Source: Vanessa cardui (taxonomy: Eukaryota; Arthropoda; Insecta; Lepidoptera; Nymphalidae). From it: a stretch of 64,000 bases of DNA. The stretch covers positions 6,262,001-6,326,000 of the forward strand of contig NC_061147.1 in NCBI RefSeq assembly GCF_905220365.1, in the 5' to 3' direction. The notes below the pieces were generated by a model. The model made no database searches, was not told the DNA's origin, and saw nothing but the letters and a program-made list of their open reading frames with translations. Shown here piece after piece: positions 48,304-60,320 of the stretch (positions are counted from its first letter, which is position 1; each line of letters begins with the position of its first letter). The translations under genes were made by a program, and so were the position numbers.

Positions 48304-48667
48304 CTGGAGAGAAGAAACCTAAAATTATTATTACAGTATACATTATCAAAGTCAACAAGCACACATATATCTCGTTTGAATAAGGAACTCTAGAACAACG
48401 TGACGTCATTTTACATGATTAAACCTAACGAATGGCTACAAAAACAATTGACATAAACCAGTTGTTACTTTTTTATAGTGAGATCAAAAAGAAAGAGTTT
48501 AGTTTGGGTATACATGTAGACGAATAAGGCCAACGTAGCGATGTGAACGTCCAAGTTGGTAACTGATTTCTTGGGCGACTTGCTTGGACTATAAATACGA
48601 ATCTACTCTTAGAAGAACTTTAAAGGCTTATATAGAAATAAAATAAAATAAATACTAGTGGATCAGA

Positions 48668-48790
48668 GCGGAGATGGGGCAGTGGTAGGAACGCGTGCAT
48701 CTTAACCGATGATTGCGGGTTGAAATCCAAGCAAGCACCACTGACTTTTCATGTACTTAATTTGTTTTTAAGATTAATTTCGAGCTATAA
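48668..48790 (+). mobile_element. SINE-1 head fragment
   Basis: GAGATGGGGCAGTGGTAGG, GTGCATCTTAACCGATGATT and CAAGCACCACT match the SINE-1 head. The body is lost in AT-rich sequence. It lies about 365 bp upstream of the pan exon acceptor, in antisense orientation to pan. Confidence 0.75.
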
Positions 48791-49309
48791 AAGCCTACTT
48801 GAAACAATTTTATATTGATTTTCAATTCTAGATGACTTTTTTAAGTTGGAAAGCCGATGGCGGTATGAGCCCTCATTAGTTTATAATATAATTTTCAAAT
48901 ATGCTCGCCGTGTTTGGGCACTACGGTTCCCATCGAAGTTGGAGTCGAGATCATCACGTATAATCATTTCTCAATAAATAACCAAAGTGAAACCGGATGA
49001 AGTGGTGAAATCGTTCGTAATATTCTGAAATTTCATTGGATAAATTTAACCAGTATAAGATTCCGTTAAAGTTATCTTTGAATCTAGTTAAGAATCATCT
49101 AATATGTTGATAGAGGATGTAAGTCGTTACTGCAGTAAGTTTCATTAAAATTAATCAAGTGATTTCCGCGTGATGTAATCAGAATTGATTTTGTATCGAT
49201 GATATTTAATGAGAGGAATGCTTTAACTAACATTATAAATAATGTTTTCTTGTTTTTATATACATATTTTTAATATTTATATACATATCTTTACATATAA
49301 TTAAATTGT

Positions 49310-49516
49310 AGCGTCTGTATGTAATATTAAAGTAGATAAATATATATACCAAAATTATATTTTTTACAATTTTTGTCGACCTGTCTGTCTCTTTGTTAAT
49401 CGGCTAATCTCCGGAACGGCTGGACAGATTTTGATATAACTTAGTAGTAACTTAGGCTACAATATTTTTTTTGTTATATTCAAAGGCGTACAAGGTCGCA
49501 GGAACAGCTAGTTTTT
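49310..49516 (-). repeat. Family C repeat copy
   Basis: In reverse: ATACCAAAATTATATTTTTT, TCGGCTAATCTCCGGAACGG, CTGGACAGATTTTGATATAA, and the edge GTACAAGGTCGCAGGAACAG. Confidence 0.75.
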
Positions 49517-50174
49517 AATAAATATTGATTGTTAATAGTAAGATTTTAGGCAGTGGTGGTAAAGTAGATATTACAAGTATATTTTAAACGAAAGATCGTG
49601 AGTTGAAATTAGGATAGGCACACTATTGTGAAAGAAAACCCTCGTAGGAATATACAAGTGTCAATGTACAAAATGATGGATATGTAATATATGATATCTT
49701 TATTTACAAAAATAGTATTATAAAACAAAGAGGTACAAAGAAGTTTCACTTCAATAAAAATATCTATGTGGAATAACGAAGTAATAAGTACAGTGAAATA
49801 AAATATCAGCTAGACAGAGCGTGAGCAGGGCGGGGCGCAGACGGGCAAATTGCACGAGTAATTTGTACGTGTAATTGTGCGAGCTACTGTACTACCGGAT
49901 GCTCTAGGCGTGAAAGGCTTAGGGTATGAACAAGGGATGAATATTTCCTGAATTGAAATCCTTGTAACCCACAATCCTCGTCCCATTTATGATGGCGATA
50001 ATACTCTATAAATACCTCATGTTTAACAATTTGATGATATCTTTACTTGAACTAAAATAGCCTGTATGTTCCGTAACAGTGTATATCAAATTATTATATT
50101 ACATTAAGTTATAACCTTTATGCGAAATGTTCGTGAATAAATCAAATGTGTTATGACATTTAAAACATATTAAA

Positions 50175-50362
50175 TACTAATTGTCGCCTGCGGTTTCGTT
50201 CGCGTTTTAGGGATTGGTTACAATATGTTAGACAAAAAGTAGCCTTTGTTGGTGTGCAAATACTTGCTTCACACCAAATTTCATCAAATTCGGTTCATTG
50301 GTTTGGTTGAAAGAGCGACAGACAGACATACAGAGTTACTAGATTTAATACATAGATTTAAA
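50175..50362 (-). repeat. Family B-like repeat copy
   Basis: Reverse orientation: TTGTCGCCTGCGGTTTCGTT, GACAAAAAGTAGCCTTTG, ATTTCATCAAATTCGGTTC, and GAGCGACAGACAGACATAC at the right edge. Confidence 0.65.
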
Positions 50363-51136
50363 TAGTGGACATTCCAGTCAATAGCAATAACGATAGTAAC
50401 AGTTCTTCCTAATAACTAATGTATGTATGTATGATGGTGGTTTGTAATAGCGGTAAGCACGATGGTTGGTTGTCTCCACCAACCACAAACATTGGCACTG
50501 TATGAAATATAAACCAATCTTTCATCACCAATGCACCAAAAACCTTTGGGAAGTAACATGTCCAAGGCAAACACAACAACTCCAAGGTCAGAACTGCAGC
50601 CTTATAAATGCCATCGCTCGTTAGCCAGTAGACAAGCGGAGCCCTAAACAGATGTGCACTCATAATTTTGCTCCAAAACATGTGACAACAATATTGATCG
50701 CGTTTCTGTGTCGACTATAATAGACTACACAATTTCTTTAATAACTTAATACTGGATGTTAACGTTTTTATTATAAATTAAATTTTATAAGTAATTTTAT
50801 ATGACATTTAACGTTTTTAATACGAGTTGAATAATTACGTTTTATTACTAGTATTCTAGTAGTATCATTAATGTCAAGTATACTTTTATAGCTAAAGCGA
50901 TCAAGAGGAAATGAGTCTAAAGCAGGTGATCATTAAACCGAACAAAATATCTAATATCAATGAATAAATAGTTGTAATTTATGATAATAATATGTAATAC
51001 GCATAAAGGCAATGGAAATAATATTATTCAAGCAAGTTTGTGTCAGGTCACGCGGTTTAGTGTTCCGTAGTCAATTTACTTTTCATAGAATATTTTATGT
51101 TACGATCAGAGATGCAGGTGTAAATTTACTGTTAGT

Positions 51137-51481
51137 AAGGCTTCGGACCAGTGGTTAGAACACGTGCATCTTAACCGATGATTTCGGGTTCAAACCCAGG
51201 CAAGCACCACTATATATATGTGCTTAATTTGTGTTTATATTTCGTCTCGTGCTCGGCGGTGAAGGAAAACATCGTGAGGAAACCTGCATGTGTCTAATTT
51301 CATTGAAATTCTGCCACATGTGCATTCCACCAACTCGTAATGGAACAGCGTGGTGGAATATGTTCCAAACCCGGAGAGGGTTTGGAACATATTCCACCAC
51401 GCTGTTCATTACATAATAATACATTTTGGTTAATGGGAGAGGGGGGCATTAACAGTGCGAAATTTACAGGCTGCTACTTTA
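51137..51481 (+). mobile_element. SINE-1 copy (tRNA-derived) with internal fold-back
   Basis: The head is tRNA-like: CAGTGGTTAGAAC resembles an A box and GGGTTCAAACCC a pol III B box. A body shared with other copies in the window follows (CTCGGCGGTGAAGGAAAAC, then the GTGCATTCCACCAAC stretch), then the tail GAAATTTACAGGCTG. Just before the tail the usual sequence is replaced by a 30-bp perfect inverted repeat (51343-51407), absent from the copy at 58893. The small open frames here are by-products of the repeat. Confidence 0.85.
51343..51407 (+). repeat. 30-bp perfect inverted repeat, 5-nt loop
   Basis: Arm 51343-51372 and arm 51378-51407 are exact reverse complements around the loop GGAGA. 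With a one-base bulge the pairing continues about four more bases outward. The first arm is ordinary SINE-1 sequence and the second is its fold-back copy. Confidence 0.95.
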
Positions 51482-53689
51482 AAGCTTCGGACACAGTGGC
51501 GTTAGTGTTAATAGATAATAAGTCAAGGTGGTATTCCATTAGGTAATCGCCGTTTGCATAAATTCATATTAAAAATTGAAAAAAAGTAATCTCGTTCTGG
51601 TTACACGTTTAATTAAGCTCTCAATCCTTTACAAAACAAAAGACGGCTTTGCGCTGTAATTGTGATATTCACGGGCTGTTACTAACACTAATTATCGCAC
51701 AAAAGGTCGTAAGTGGAAAAAAAACTGTTCATTACTTATGTTTTATATGTATAATATTCATGTGTCTGCCTTGAACATGACAGCTAAAGCTATAACTAAA
51801 CCACTAACTTTATAAATAGGAAAAAAAACAGTCACTTGCGTTTTTTTTTGCCTTTAAATTGGAACCTTTTAGATGGAGCCTTATTTACTTAAACTGCCTA
51901 CCAAAGTAGTTTTAAACCAATCATACAGAAAGTAGTAGCTTTTTTAGCTTCAAAATACAAGTATTAAAAATAAATTAAACAGATGAAACGCTCGCTATCG
52001 CTTCGCTAGGCAAGACAGCTGTGGTTTTGTAATTTTATGTCTGTCGATTAAATATAAATTAATCTTAAAAATACTATATTTTAGCGAATTCCTACATATT
52101 AAACGGAAACATATGGTAATAAAGATAAGCGATGGACACATTCGCGCATTTCAAAATTACCAATAACATCGTTTTAAATATTTTATTTCTATCCTTATCT
52201 TAATTTCGATCGTTATCGATCTGGTTAACATACACATCTTTAAGGAATATCAACCTTTATGTCAATTGTTAGACAGATTATAATCCCATGTACGTAAAAC
52301 CTTTGTCATTGGCATAAGGCACTTTAAATATTTGTAAGCTCAATAAAGAAAGTATAGTAAAAATCAAAGTATGAATAACTAAATCTTGAAGTCCGTTGAT
52401 GTTCCAAGTTTTGATTAAACAAGGACTATTAAACCCATAAACTTGAAGTTGGCATATTTTTCTGTCGTTATGACGATAAAAAAATATATCTAATTAATCA
52501 AACTAAACCAAAAAAATCATTAAATATTATAATAAAATAAATATACGAAAAATACGATTGACATGAAAAGATTGTTTATTTGCAATGAAAGTCGGAAATG
52601 CAGTCTATCTGATGATGGTATTGCATATAAAAATATCAATATCATATTTTGTTTTAAAACTTAATCGTCAAGTCATAGAGATTCACCATGGATAATACAA
52701 TTGACGAGGCCTTGCCCGATATTACATCATTTACACTTGTTACTTACTCTCCCATACAAAATACCCAAATTTAAAATCTGTAATGTAAAGAAAGGCGCCC
52801 AACTCCACTAATTGTGGTGCATCCCTACAATAGTACTCGAGCCCTTTCAATTTGACGGTAATTTGTTTTGTAAGCGTGGAATTATTTTAATGAGTGTTAG
52901 AAGCGTCTATAATGACACGACTCTCGTAATGGACGCCCAAGCTTCGAAATGAAATAAATGCATTAACGCTAGATTATGAAAGTTTTTTTTTTATACTTAC
53001 ACGTATTACATTTATTAATCATTAATTTACCAATAAATTTAATTTATTTAATAGTATTATTAAACATATTGCGGTATTGTAAAGATAGTAATAAAATTAT
53101 ATTATAAAAAAACTCTTTGTTTTATGGTTTATAGATTCTATCAATGTTTTATCGGTATAATTAAAATCTACTATAAATGTACATATAATTACGTATAAAA
53201 ACTATGCTTAACATAAAATGAGGCTTTTATAGTACAGTTGAGGAAACTGGTTATAATTTGAGTTACTGTTACTTACACATAATGTTTGAAGTTAAATATA
53301 AATTCGTAACGTTGCTTAATTAGAATAGAAACGAAGGGTTGATTACTTTGTTTTTTTTTTATTTAGACAGTTTTCTAGTAAATTTAATGCAAATTCAAAT
53401 CTTGTCACTTGTTTACAAAAATATATTATACCTCAAATAATATACTTGTGACGTAAATCATATTACTTGCGATATAATATTTATTATCATAAAGATAACC
53501 GTCGATACGATTTAAAATATTTCTCAGAAACATAAAATATGTTAAGAGTGCATTCTATAAATAGAGCGATAGCATCGGTATTTTTTTATATATTAATTAT
53601 ATAAAGTAGTATATTTAGTAGCATTTTTATAAAAACAATTTTTATAAAATGTACATAAATCGTCTATTAAAATAGGCTCTTACAAGCCC
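51482..53689. other. AT-rich non-coding DNA
   Basis: Nothing recognisable apart from poly-A and poly-T runs. Confidence 0.6.
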
Positions 53690-53800
53690 TTTTTGAATGG
53701 CCATTATACAAAATGCACTAGTCCGCATTTTAGCTTACACTGACTGGGAAGAACCGGCAAGAAACTCTTTTAACTGTTCTTTAATGGCGTTTCATTCCTC
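53690..53800 (-). mobile_element. Family E fragment
   Basis: ACTGGGAAGAACCGGCAAGA and AACTCTTTTAACTGTTC are the reverse complement of the family E core. The small frame at 53697 is repeat-derived. Confidence 0.5.
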
Positions 53801-54025
53801 AGTCTGTCCCTTTCTGGTATATGTTTTATATGCATATTACTCTATAAGAAACACACAACTTATATACTGTTCCTTATAAACCTTATATTACTATATAGAA
53901 AGATAAAGTATGAACCATGTGTAGATCGACAAATATGCACGTCGCTAATCAGTTATAGTAAATTTTGTTTCATTTATCAACAAGGTAAGATGTTATTACG
54001 TTTTTAAGCAGTTAAAAAACATCTA

Positions 54026-54182
54026 TATTAATATTATAAATGTGAAAGTCTGTCTGTCTGTAACTCTTTCACGGCCAAACCGCTGAACCGATTTTCATGA
54101 AATGTGGTTTGAAACAGTTTTTTTGCCTAACACATGACAAACAACATCTTAAAACGCGAGCAAAGTTGCGGGTGACTACTAA
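54026..54182 (+). repeat. Family B repeat copy, well conserved
   Basis: TATATTAATATTATAAATGT, GAAAGTCTGTCTGTCTG, ACGGCCAAACCGCTGAACCG, ATTTTCATGAAATGTGG and CACATGACAAACAACATC. This is the cleanest copy in the window. Confidence 0.8.
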
Positions 54183-55931
54183 TCTAAACTTTTCTATAAA
54201 TCACGACGACGACCTAGTTAGGTTATTATTTATATTTATGTATGTATTTTAAATATTTAAGTAATATTATACACTTTAAATACATAAATAAGAGTAATTA
54301 TAGATTCTGTTTGTTAATATTGCAGAATATGATTCTGAGCGAATTTATAACGCGGTTTATTAATTGATAGAATTTAATATTTGTGAATGTTACCAATATT
54401 ATTATATTGTGATATTATTTCATTTTTATGTTTATTTACATATAACATTGTTTTTTTGTTACTATTATTACAATATCAATAGAGATTCTTACACTCGCGA
54501 TTAAATTTTAAATGACGAATTTTTTAATAAAATATTAATTAGTAGAATACATTCTAAATTCAAATTAATCTGATACATTTCATGGAAATAAACTCATCTT
54601 ATAATACGTGTAATTTAAGTAGACCAGTCTGAACTTAGGCATATATTAAAAATAACAGTATTCGATATTTAAAAATATTACTATAAAAAGAGTTTTAATC
54701 GAAAAAGTTTCATCTCGCAATTATAACTCAAAGTCATCAATGACGTAGCACTAAAAGCTCGTTTACACGTCAAATCCGACACGTTTCTAAAACCCCTTAC
54801 GAAATAATTTCAACCACAGCCTCTATAAAATCTATACTAGTGTTTCTGAGAACTACCGCGGTGGGTCCTAAGCCTAAATAAATATTGGTTGAGATGTAAT
54901 ACGAGGTAAAGACATGCGCACACATGTTATGAGAAAGATATACCAACGGGGACTACTGTCTGTTAAAGGCTTTTATTTATACAAATAATTAAACTATTTT
55001 TCTGTATAAGAATTAAAATAACTATATAGATACGGAACCAAAATATTAAGCTCCATTAAATGTGACGTTGCGTCATAAAAAGCAAGTGCAACTATTTTTT
55101 ACAAATGTGCGTGTTAGGTAAACACATAAGTATATACGTAAAAGCATAAACTAAATTTTTGACTTTGGTTATCACATATAAAATAGCTATATACATCTGT
55201 ATGATCTAAATCATTTTTAAAATGGTTGTAACGAATTTTAATGCTAACCATAACATAAATTAAATAAACAATAAATTACACATTTATAGCCAACGAAGTT
55301 ACCAATTTATAACGATATACGAATTAATATATTAAATACGAAAAAAAGATAAAATTTTATTAAAATATATTAGGTTTCGCAAAAAAATGGAAAAGCAATA
55401 AAATCGAATATAACCCTGACAAGTAGAGTGAGTCATTTGATCAAATTATAGCACGACTATTGCCGGTCGACAGCTTCGTCTGTTTTCAATGTAAACTTAT
55501 TAATTGGAGTACAAAAATATATAGGCCATATTAGTTATTTCGTAAATTGCTCGCATTTCCACAGAACCATAAACTAAACTCACATATTTTGATGTAGTTA
55601 TTACCTATGTTATATTTCTTGTAATGAATAGCGAATATCTGAAGAATATCATACACAATTTGTTACATATAAAATATAATTTGTCCAAATGTTTTAATTT
55701 TTCGTCCTTTTAACTACACACCGTTTTTGGAACTACAAGGGTTGATGCAGCTGTAAAGCTTTAAATAGATTTTTAGAGGTTATCAAAAATTTTACGATTT
55801 ATTTTCAAAACAATACATTTCATCATAATATTGTTTGGATATCATTTGATTATATATATTTTGTAAATAAAATAGTTTTATTAAAAATGATACGACCTTT
55901 TGTGTCTATAAAAAATATCGTCAGAATCGTT
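54183..55931. other. AT-rich non-coding DNA
   Basis: Very AT-rich. No feature seen. Confidence 0.6.
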
Positions 55932-56231
55932 TCAACAAATTAGTAGTGATGGAACAAACAGACAAATCAGATTTATAATTTGTGATACCACCCATGTTAT
56001 TTGATATGACGTAAAAAAGTTCAACGCTACCTGGGAGGCGAACGGTTCCGGACCGGACATTGTGTCATTCCATAATTTTGCGGTCAGCGAGTTTGCAGGC
56101 CGTGAAACTTTTATTTGTTTAGGCAATATCCGTGTACACCTTATATCTTCCTTCACGTACGCGAGATAAATCTTCCTAAATAAATACAATTTGCTCTTGT
56201 GTACTATTTTAGGGTTTCGTGAAATTACCAA
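55932..56231 (-). other. Open stretch of complex sequence, unassigned
   Basis: The minus strand is open for 99 codons across DNA that is much less AT-rich around 56030-56105, including KLWNDTMSGPEPFAS and then CAG followed by GTAGCG, which could be a donor. There is no domain and no clear acceptor. A decayed repeat is as likely as a missed 5' exon. Confidence 0.2.
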
Positions 56232-56367
56232 TGAAGCAAAACAAGGTATACATATATATTGTATAGTATATCCAATAAGTCTTATCGATTTCAGCGTTTG
56301 GTTTCTTAAAAAAATTTTTAATAATGAACATTTAGAAACAAAGGAATAAATTAACAGTTATATTTAT

Positions 56368-56625
56368 AACTAGCCATGCCCGCAACTTCGAGTGTGTTTG
56401 GATTAAACATAAAACGTAATTGTCGTAGCCAAAGTTACTCCTTATTTTATCAGCTTTCTTGCAGTCAGAGTCCAATCAAAATCGGTCCAGCCGTTCTAAA
56501 GATTAGCCGGAACAAACAAAAATTTAAAATAAATAATTTTGGTATATGTTCCGTTTGCATAAATATGCATTTAGTAAAAAACGGTTATTTTAAAATACAA
56601 AGAGACACTCTTCTAAAAAACTATT
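56368..56625 (+). repeat. Family C repeat copy
   Basis: Left edge ACTAGCCATGCCCGCAACTT, then CTTATTTTATCAGCTTTC, AAAATCGGTCCAGCCGTTCT, GATTAGCCGGAACAAAC and TTTTGGTATATGTTCCG. The overlapping 117-codon frame is explained by the repeat. Confidence 0.75.
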
Positions 56626-57167
56626 TCTTAGACACATACATTCCTTACTGTTCAGCAATGTGCCCATTGCTTACAGTAATGTATGAGATAAACACAAATC
56701 AATGGAAAAATTTAATCAGATTTTTATAACATACCAGAATCGTTTCCAACAATTAAGTATTTAAGTATTTGATAATTTTATCAGCTTAAACTATTAATTG
56801 GCTTAATTATCATTTTATTTCGACGATATCCTCTATTAAGAAATGATTACGTTACGATTAAAAAGCCAGAATCAATCAAACCTTAAGTACGTATAATGCT
56901 TAATAAAAAAAAATAATTATCTGTTATGAAATATTTATAGACTTTATATATTGGAATATATATATATAATCAGCATAAACATTGCTTTATATAAAGTATA
57001 CTGAAGTATAAATTTATCAAATATTTTTTCGTAATGATTTATTCTATATGAAACGAATTAGAACTTTTTTAACTTCGGTTTGTGAAACGATTTTCATTTG
57101 TATTTATTTAGCAGATATTGACCAGCTTTATAATCAATGAAAACATGCAATTACTAAGTTATGAAAA

Positions 57168-57445
57168 CTAACAACCCGCCCCGGCTTCGCTTGGGTGCAA
57201 AGCTGATACTAAATGTACTACAGACTTTGTTTACTTACGATATCGCATTAGAAACTTCTAAAATTATCTGTGTTGCTTTACTATATCGCCCATGTATTAT
57301 ATACAATAACCTTCCTCTCGAATTACTCTATATATTAAAAAAAGCCGTATCAAAATCCGTTGCGTAGTTTTAAAGATTTAAGTACACATAGGGATATAGC
57401 GACAGAGAAAATGACTTTGTTTTATACTATGTAGTGATAGTGTTG
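57168..57445 (+). repeat. Family D repeat copy
   Basis: ACAACCCGCCCCGGCTTCGC, GCAAAGCTGATACTAAATG, TATCGCATTAGAAACTTCT, GCCGTATCAAAATCCGTTGC and TTGTTTTATACTATGTAGTG. It aligns end to end with the copy at 13465. Confidence 0.8.
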
Positions 57446-58076
57446 ATAAACATCTACCTTCGATCACTATTTGTTTTGCTATTATTATTAATTTTATCCA
57501 AATAATGTTTGTTGGCAAATAGCGAAGGATTCATCCAGTGTATTCGTCACTACTTAATATAAATAAAAAACCATCTTACTAATGATTGATGGACTTGATT
57601 CTGACGGGTTCGGATACGCAAGAAACAGTCTCCACAGATGATAAAAACAACACAAAACTGCCTACAGTATTATTTAAAATTCGATCCCTAATATACTTAT
57701 ATAGAATACAATTAATTAAAAACTGAACATGTTAAACAATTAGACAGAAAAGGCATCGCTTTAAAAGTATATAAAAATTCAAAAAAAAAATAGGTTATTT
57801 CACACTGTGTTTCTTTAAATACGTTCGCATGTCAGGACGACATTTTCAGTTTTAATTAAAATAATTACATTCAAAACGTCCAACTGACAGTTGACACATG
57901 TCTCAGTTTTTACTGAAATTTGTAACTTAACACATAATTGTTTATATGAATCGAATTAAAAAAGATACGACACAAGATCTGAATAATGCGTCAGCTATTA
58001 TAGAACATTTGAATATTTATATTTGAGCGAGTAAAAACGAGACGCCTTTTGAGTTACGGCTGACATTAAAATTGTT

Positions 58077-58096
58077 GCAGCCGTAGATGGCGCGAA
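58077..58096. promoter_or_regulatory. CTCF-like motif
   Basis: GCAGCCGTAGATGGCGCGAA resembles the conserved CTCF core (AGATGGCGC-type). An insulator or loop anchor in the pan upstream intron is possible. It is a single site and the evidence is weak. Confidence 0.3.
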
Positions 58097-58892
58097 ACAA
58101 AAAGCGTATGTATTTGAATAAACACCGTAACGATGGAAGATAAACGGCTGATTACGCCAATTACTTCTCATTATAGGAAATTATATATATAACATATCGT
58201 TATCTATTCGCTGTCAGTTCGTCACTCGAGCCCGTGATAGTGTAAAAAGCTCGTTAATCTAACGATGCCGCTTAATTGTGAACGCATATCAACTTCCAAT
58301 TAGAACTCGGATATAATGACATAAAACATCCAACAGGTAGCCAAGACTGGAATATGAATCGCAAATTGTGTGAGAGCGAGACGGATAATGATGATCGCTA
58401 GAAAAGAGCGAGACGAATGGTTACATATATGTACATTTATGAATATGAACACAACGTGGAATTATGGATCAGATACGCGTTTGCAGTAAGCTAATGTTGA
58501 TTCTCGGGTGTGAAGTCTGGTTACACATAACAAGCATTAGTAATAGACGATCAAGTCGTATTCAAAAGCGTATTGTGAATCCATAAACACTCAGGCTAGT
58601 AGAGTCGAGAAAGGCAACTTATGGCCACTAACAAGTGCTTCAATAATAATTTCGTAGCAGCGAAAATCTACTACACATTCTCTTTACTGAAAACTGGCAG
58701 ATAATTATAGTATTACCAAAAAATATAGGTATATAGATTACGTTTACAAAATTAATTGATATGACTTCTTATTCCGTACAACTTACATTGAAAGCTTTTA
58801 GTTTATTTTATATGATTGATGAATAAGAGTGACTACTAAGTCTCTTATTAAATTAAAACATAAAAATTGAAACGACTTTTTATAATATATGA

Positions 58893-59190
58893 GCTGAGAT
58901 GGTCCAGTGGTTAGAAAGCGTGCATCTTAACCGATGATTACGAGTTCAAACCCAGGCAAGCACCACTATATAGGTATATGTGCTTAATTATTATTTTATA
59001 ATTCATCTCGTGCTGCGCGGTGAAGGAAAAAATCGTGAGGTAACCTGCATGTGTCTAATTTCATCGAAATTCTATCACATGTGCATTCCACCAACCCGCA
59101 TTGGAACAGCGTGGTGGAATATGTTCCAAACCCTCTTAATGGAAGTAGAGGCCTTATCCCAGGAGTGGGAAATTTACAGGATGTTACTTT
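58893..59190 (+). mobile_element. SINE-1 copy, near full length
   Basis: The head reads GAGATGGTCCAGTGGTTAG with the B-box-like GAGTTCAAACCC. The body and the tail GGGAAATTTACAGGATG follow the order of the copy at 51137 but without the fold-back. It serves as the reference copy for this family in the window. Confidence 0.85.
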
Positions 59191-59587
59191 ACTTATAATA
59201 TATTACAAACATGGCAGATCTTTATTAATATTTAAAATGCTAAAATAACTCTGTATTATAATACTTTATCACGAAACTGAATTTAGTTGAAATTTGGCAA
59301 CTTTTTTTAATTCTCTCCTCGAGGTAAAACGGCGTCTGAAGGTAGTTGTTCATAATTATAAAAGTTAAACAAGCAACATTTCATAAGATTAGATACTGGT
59401 TTCGAATTGACAAATTGTCTTTGATACAAGTTTATCTTAATCGCGTGACAAGTCTAATGAAAACTATTAAGAATGATGATGCGTCGGAAAATATTGCATC
59501 AGTAATACTATATGAGCAATAAATTATTATTTAAAGAATCAGAAGAAAGGATAAGTACAGCGGGATTTCATATTATCTGTTAATGAG

Positions 59588-59755
59588 TTGGCCGAGATGA
59601 CCCAGTGGTTACACCGAGTGCATCTTAACCGATGATTTCGGGTTCAAAGCCAGGCAAGCACCACTATATATATATGCTTAATTTGTGTTTAAAATTCATC
59701 TCGTGCTCGGCGGTGAAAGAAAGAAACGTGCATGTGTCTAATTTCATAGGGTAAT
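59588..59755 (+). mobile_element. SINE-1 copy, 3'-truncated
   Basis: The tRNA-like head (GCCGAGATGACCCAGTGG, B box GGGTTCAAAGCC) and the CTCGGCGGTGAAAG body are clear. Similarity fades after GTGTCTAATTTCATAGGG. Confidence 0.8.
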
Positions 59756-59776
59756 AAGCGATATGCTAAACCACTC

Positions 59777-59795
59777 ATTATTATTATTATTATTT
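59777..59795 (+). repeat. (ATT)n microsatellite
   Basis: A run of six ATT units between SINE-1 and a family A fragment. Confidence 0.85.
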
Positions 59796-59817
59796 GAAAT
59801 ACGTTTGTAAGCTGTTA

Positions 59818-59900
59818 AGTTACCATCAGGTGTCGTGTGATACATCAGCAACCTTGGGAACTATGACTTTGATACCCCTGTGTGACGTCACACGGGTACA
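59818..59900 (-). mobile_element. Family A fragment
   Basis: GTTACCATCAGGTGTC and GCAACCTTGGGAACTATGAC are reverse-complement family A. The copy is diverged and then runs into a 20-bp imperfect palindrome centred on TGACGTCA. Confidence 0.5.
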
Positions 59901-60227
59901 ATCAAGCCGAAACAGAACTATGATATTGTTGTTAGACGATAATCATAAGAGAAATACACGGGCAACTCCATTTCATCTGAAGATAGAAGTGTTAGTGAAC
60001 TTATGTAATTACACAATTGAGGAATATTTATACTTCTTGTATTGCCAATATCTTGTCGAAGATATCTATAAAGATAACTGAATGTTTCGTCGTACAAAAA
60101 ATATGTTGTAAGTTGTGTTTAAGTTCATGGGTATGAGTCGGCCGCAGCCGTGCTGTCTAATATTAGCCTGTCCTGCACTGTTGAAAATCTTTATTTCCGT
60201 TTCGTCTGTAATAGATTCTAATATACT

Positions 60228-60320
60228 TGAGGCGTCATTAGCGCAATGGCTTAAGGCAAGCCTGAGGATGTAAAGTCGCAGGATCGGTCTTGAACCATTG
60301 GGCTATTGTCATCATAGTGT
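60228..60320 (+). mobile_element. Candidate tRNA-like SINE head (third kind)
   Basis: TTAGCGCAATGGCTTAAGG resembles an A box. GCAGGATCGGTCTTGAACC sits where a B box would be, though degenerate. It differs from SINE-1 and SINE-2 and no second copy was found in the window. Confidence 0.5.

Larger units (their letters stand above)
48791..51136. other. AT-rich non-coding DNA
   Basis: Family C and B copies, an ATGT microsatellite near 50417, and a GC patch at 49815-49920 (GAGCAGGGCGGGGCGCAGAC). The 90-codon minus frame 50409-50681 is unsupported. Confidence 0.55.
56626..58892. other. AT-rich non-coding DNA
   Basis: Contains the family D copy at 57168 and a more complex patch 58020-58390 with the CTCF-like motif. 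Confidence 0.6.

Noticed and set aside
48303..48318. Alternative acceptor TTTTAG about 14 bases further upstream for the pan exon
   Set aside because: The nearer AG has the better pyrimidine tract, and the residues added by the other choice (FFSPG) are not part of the similarity.
56376..56729. 117-codon plus-strand frame
   Set aside because: Its first two-thirds are family C repeat sequence.
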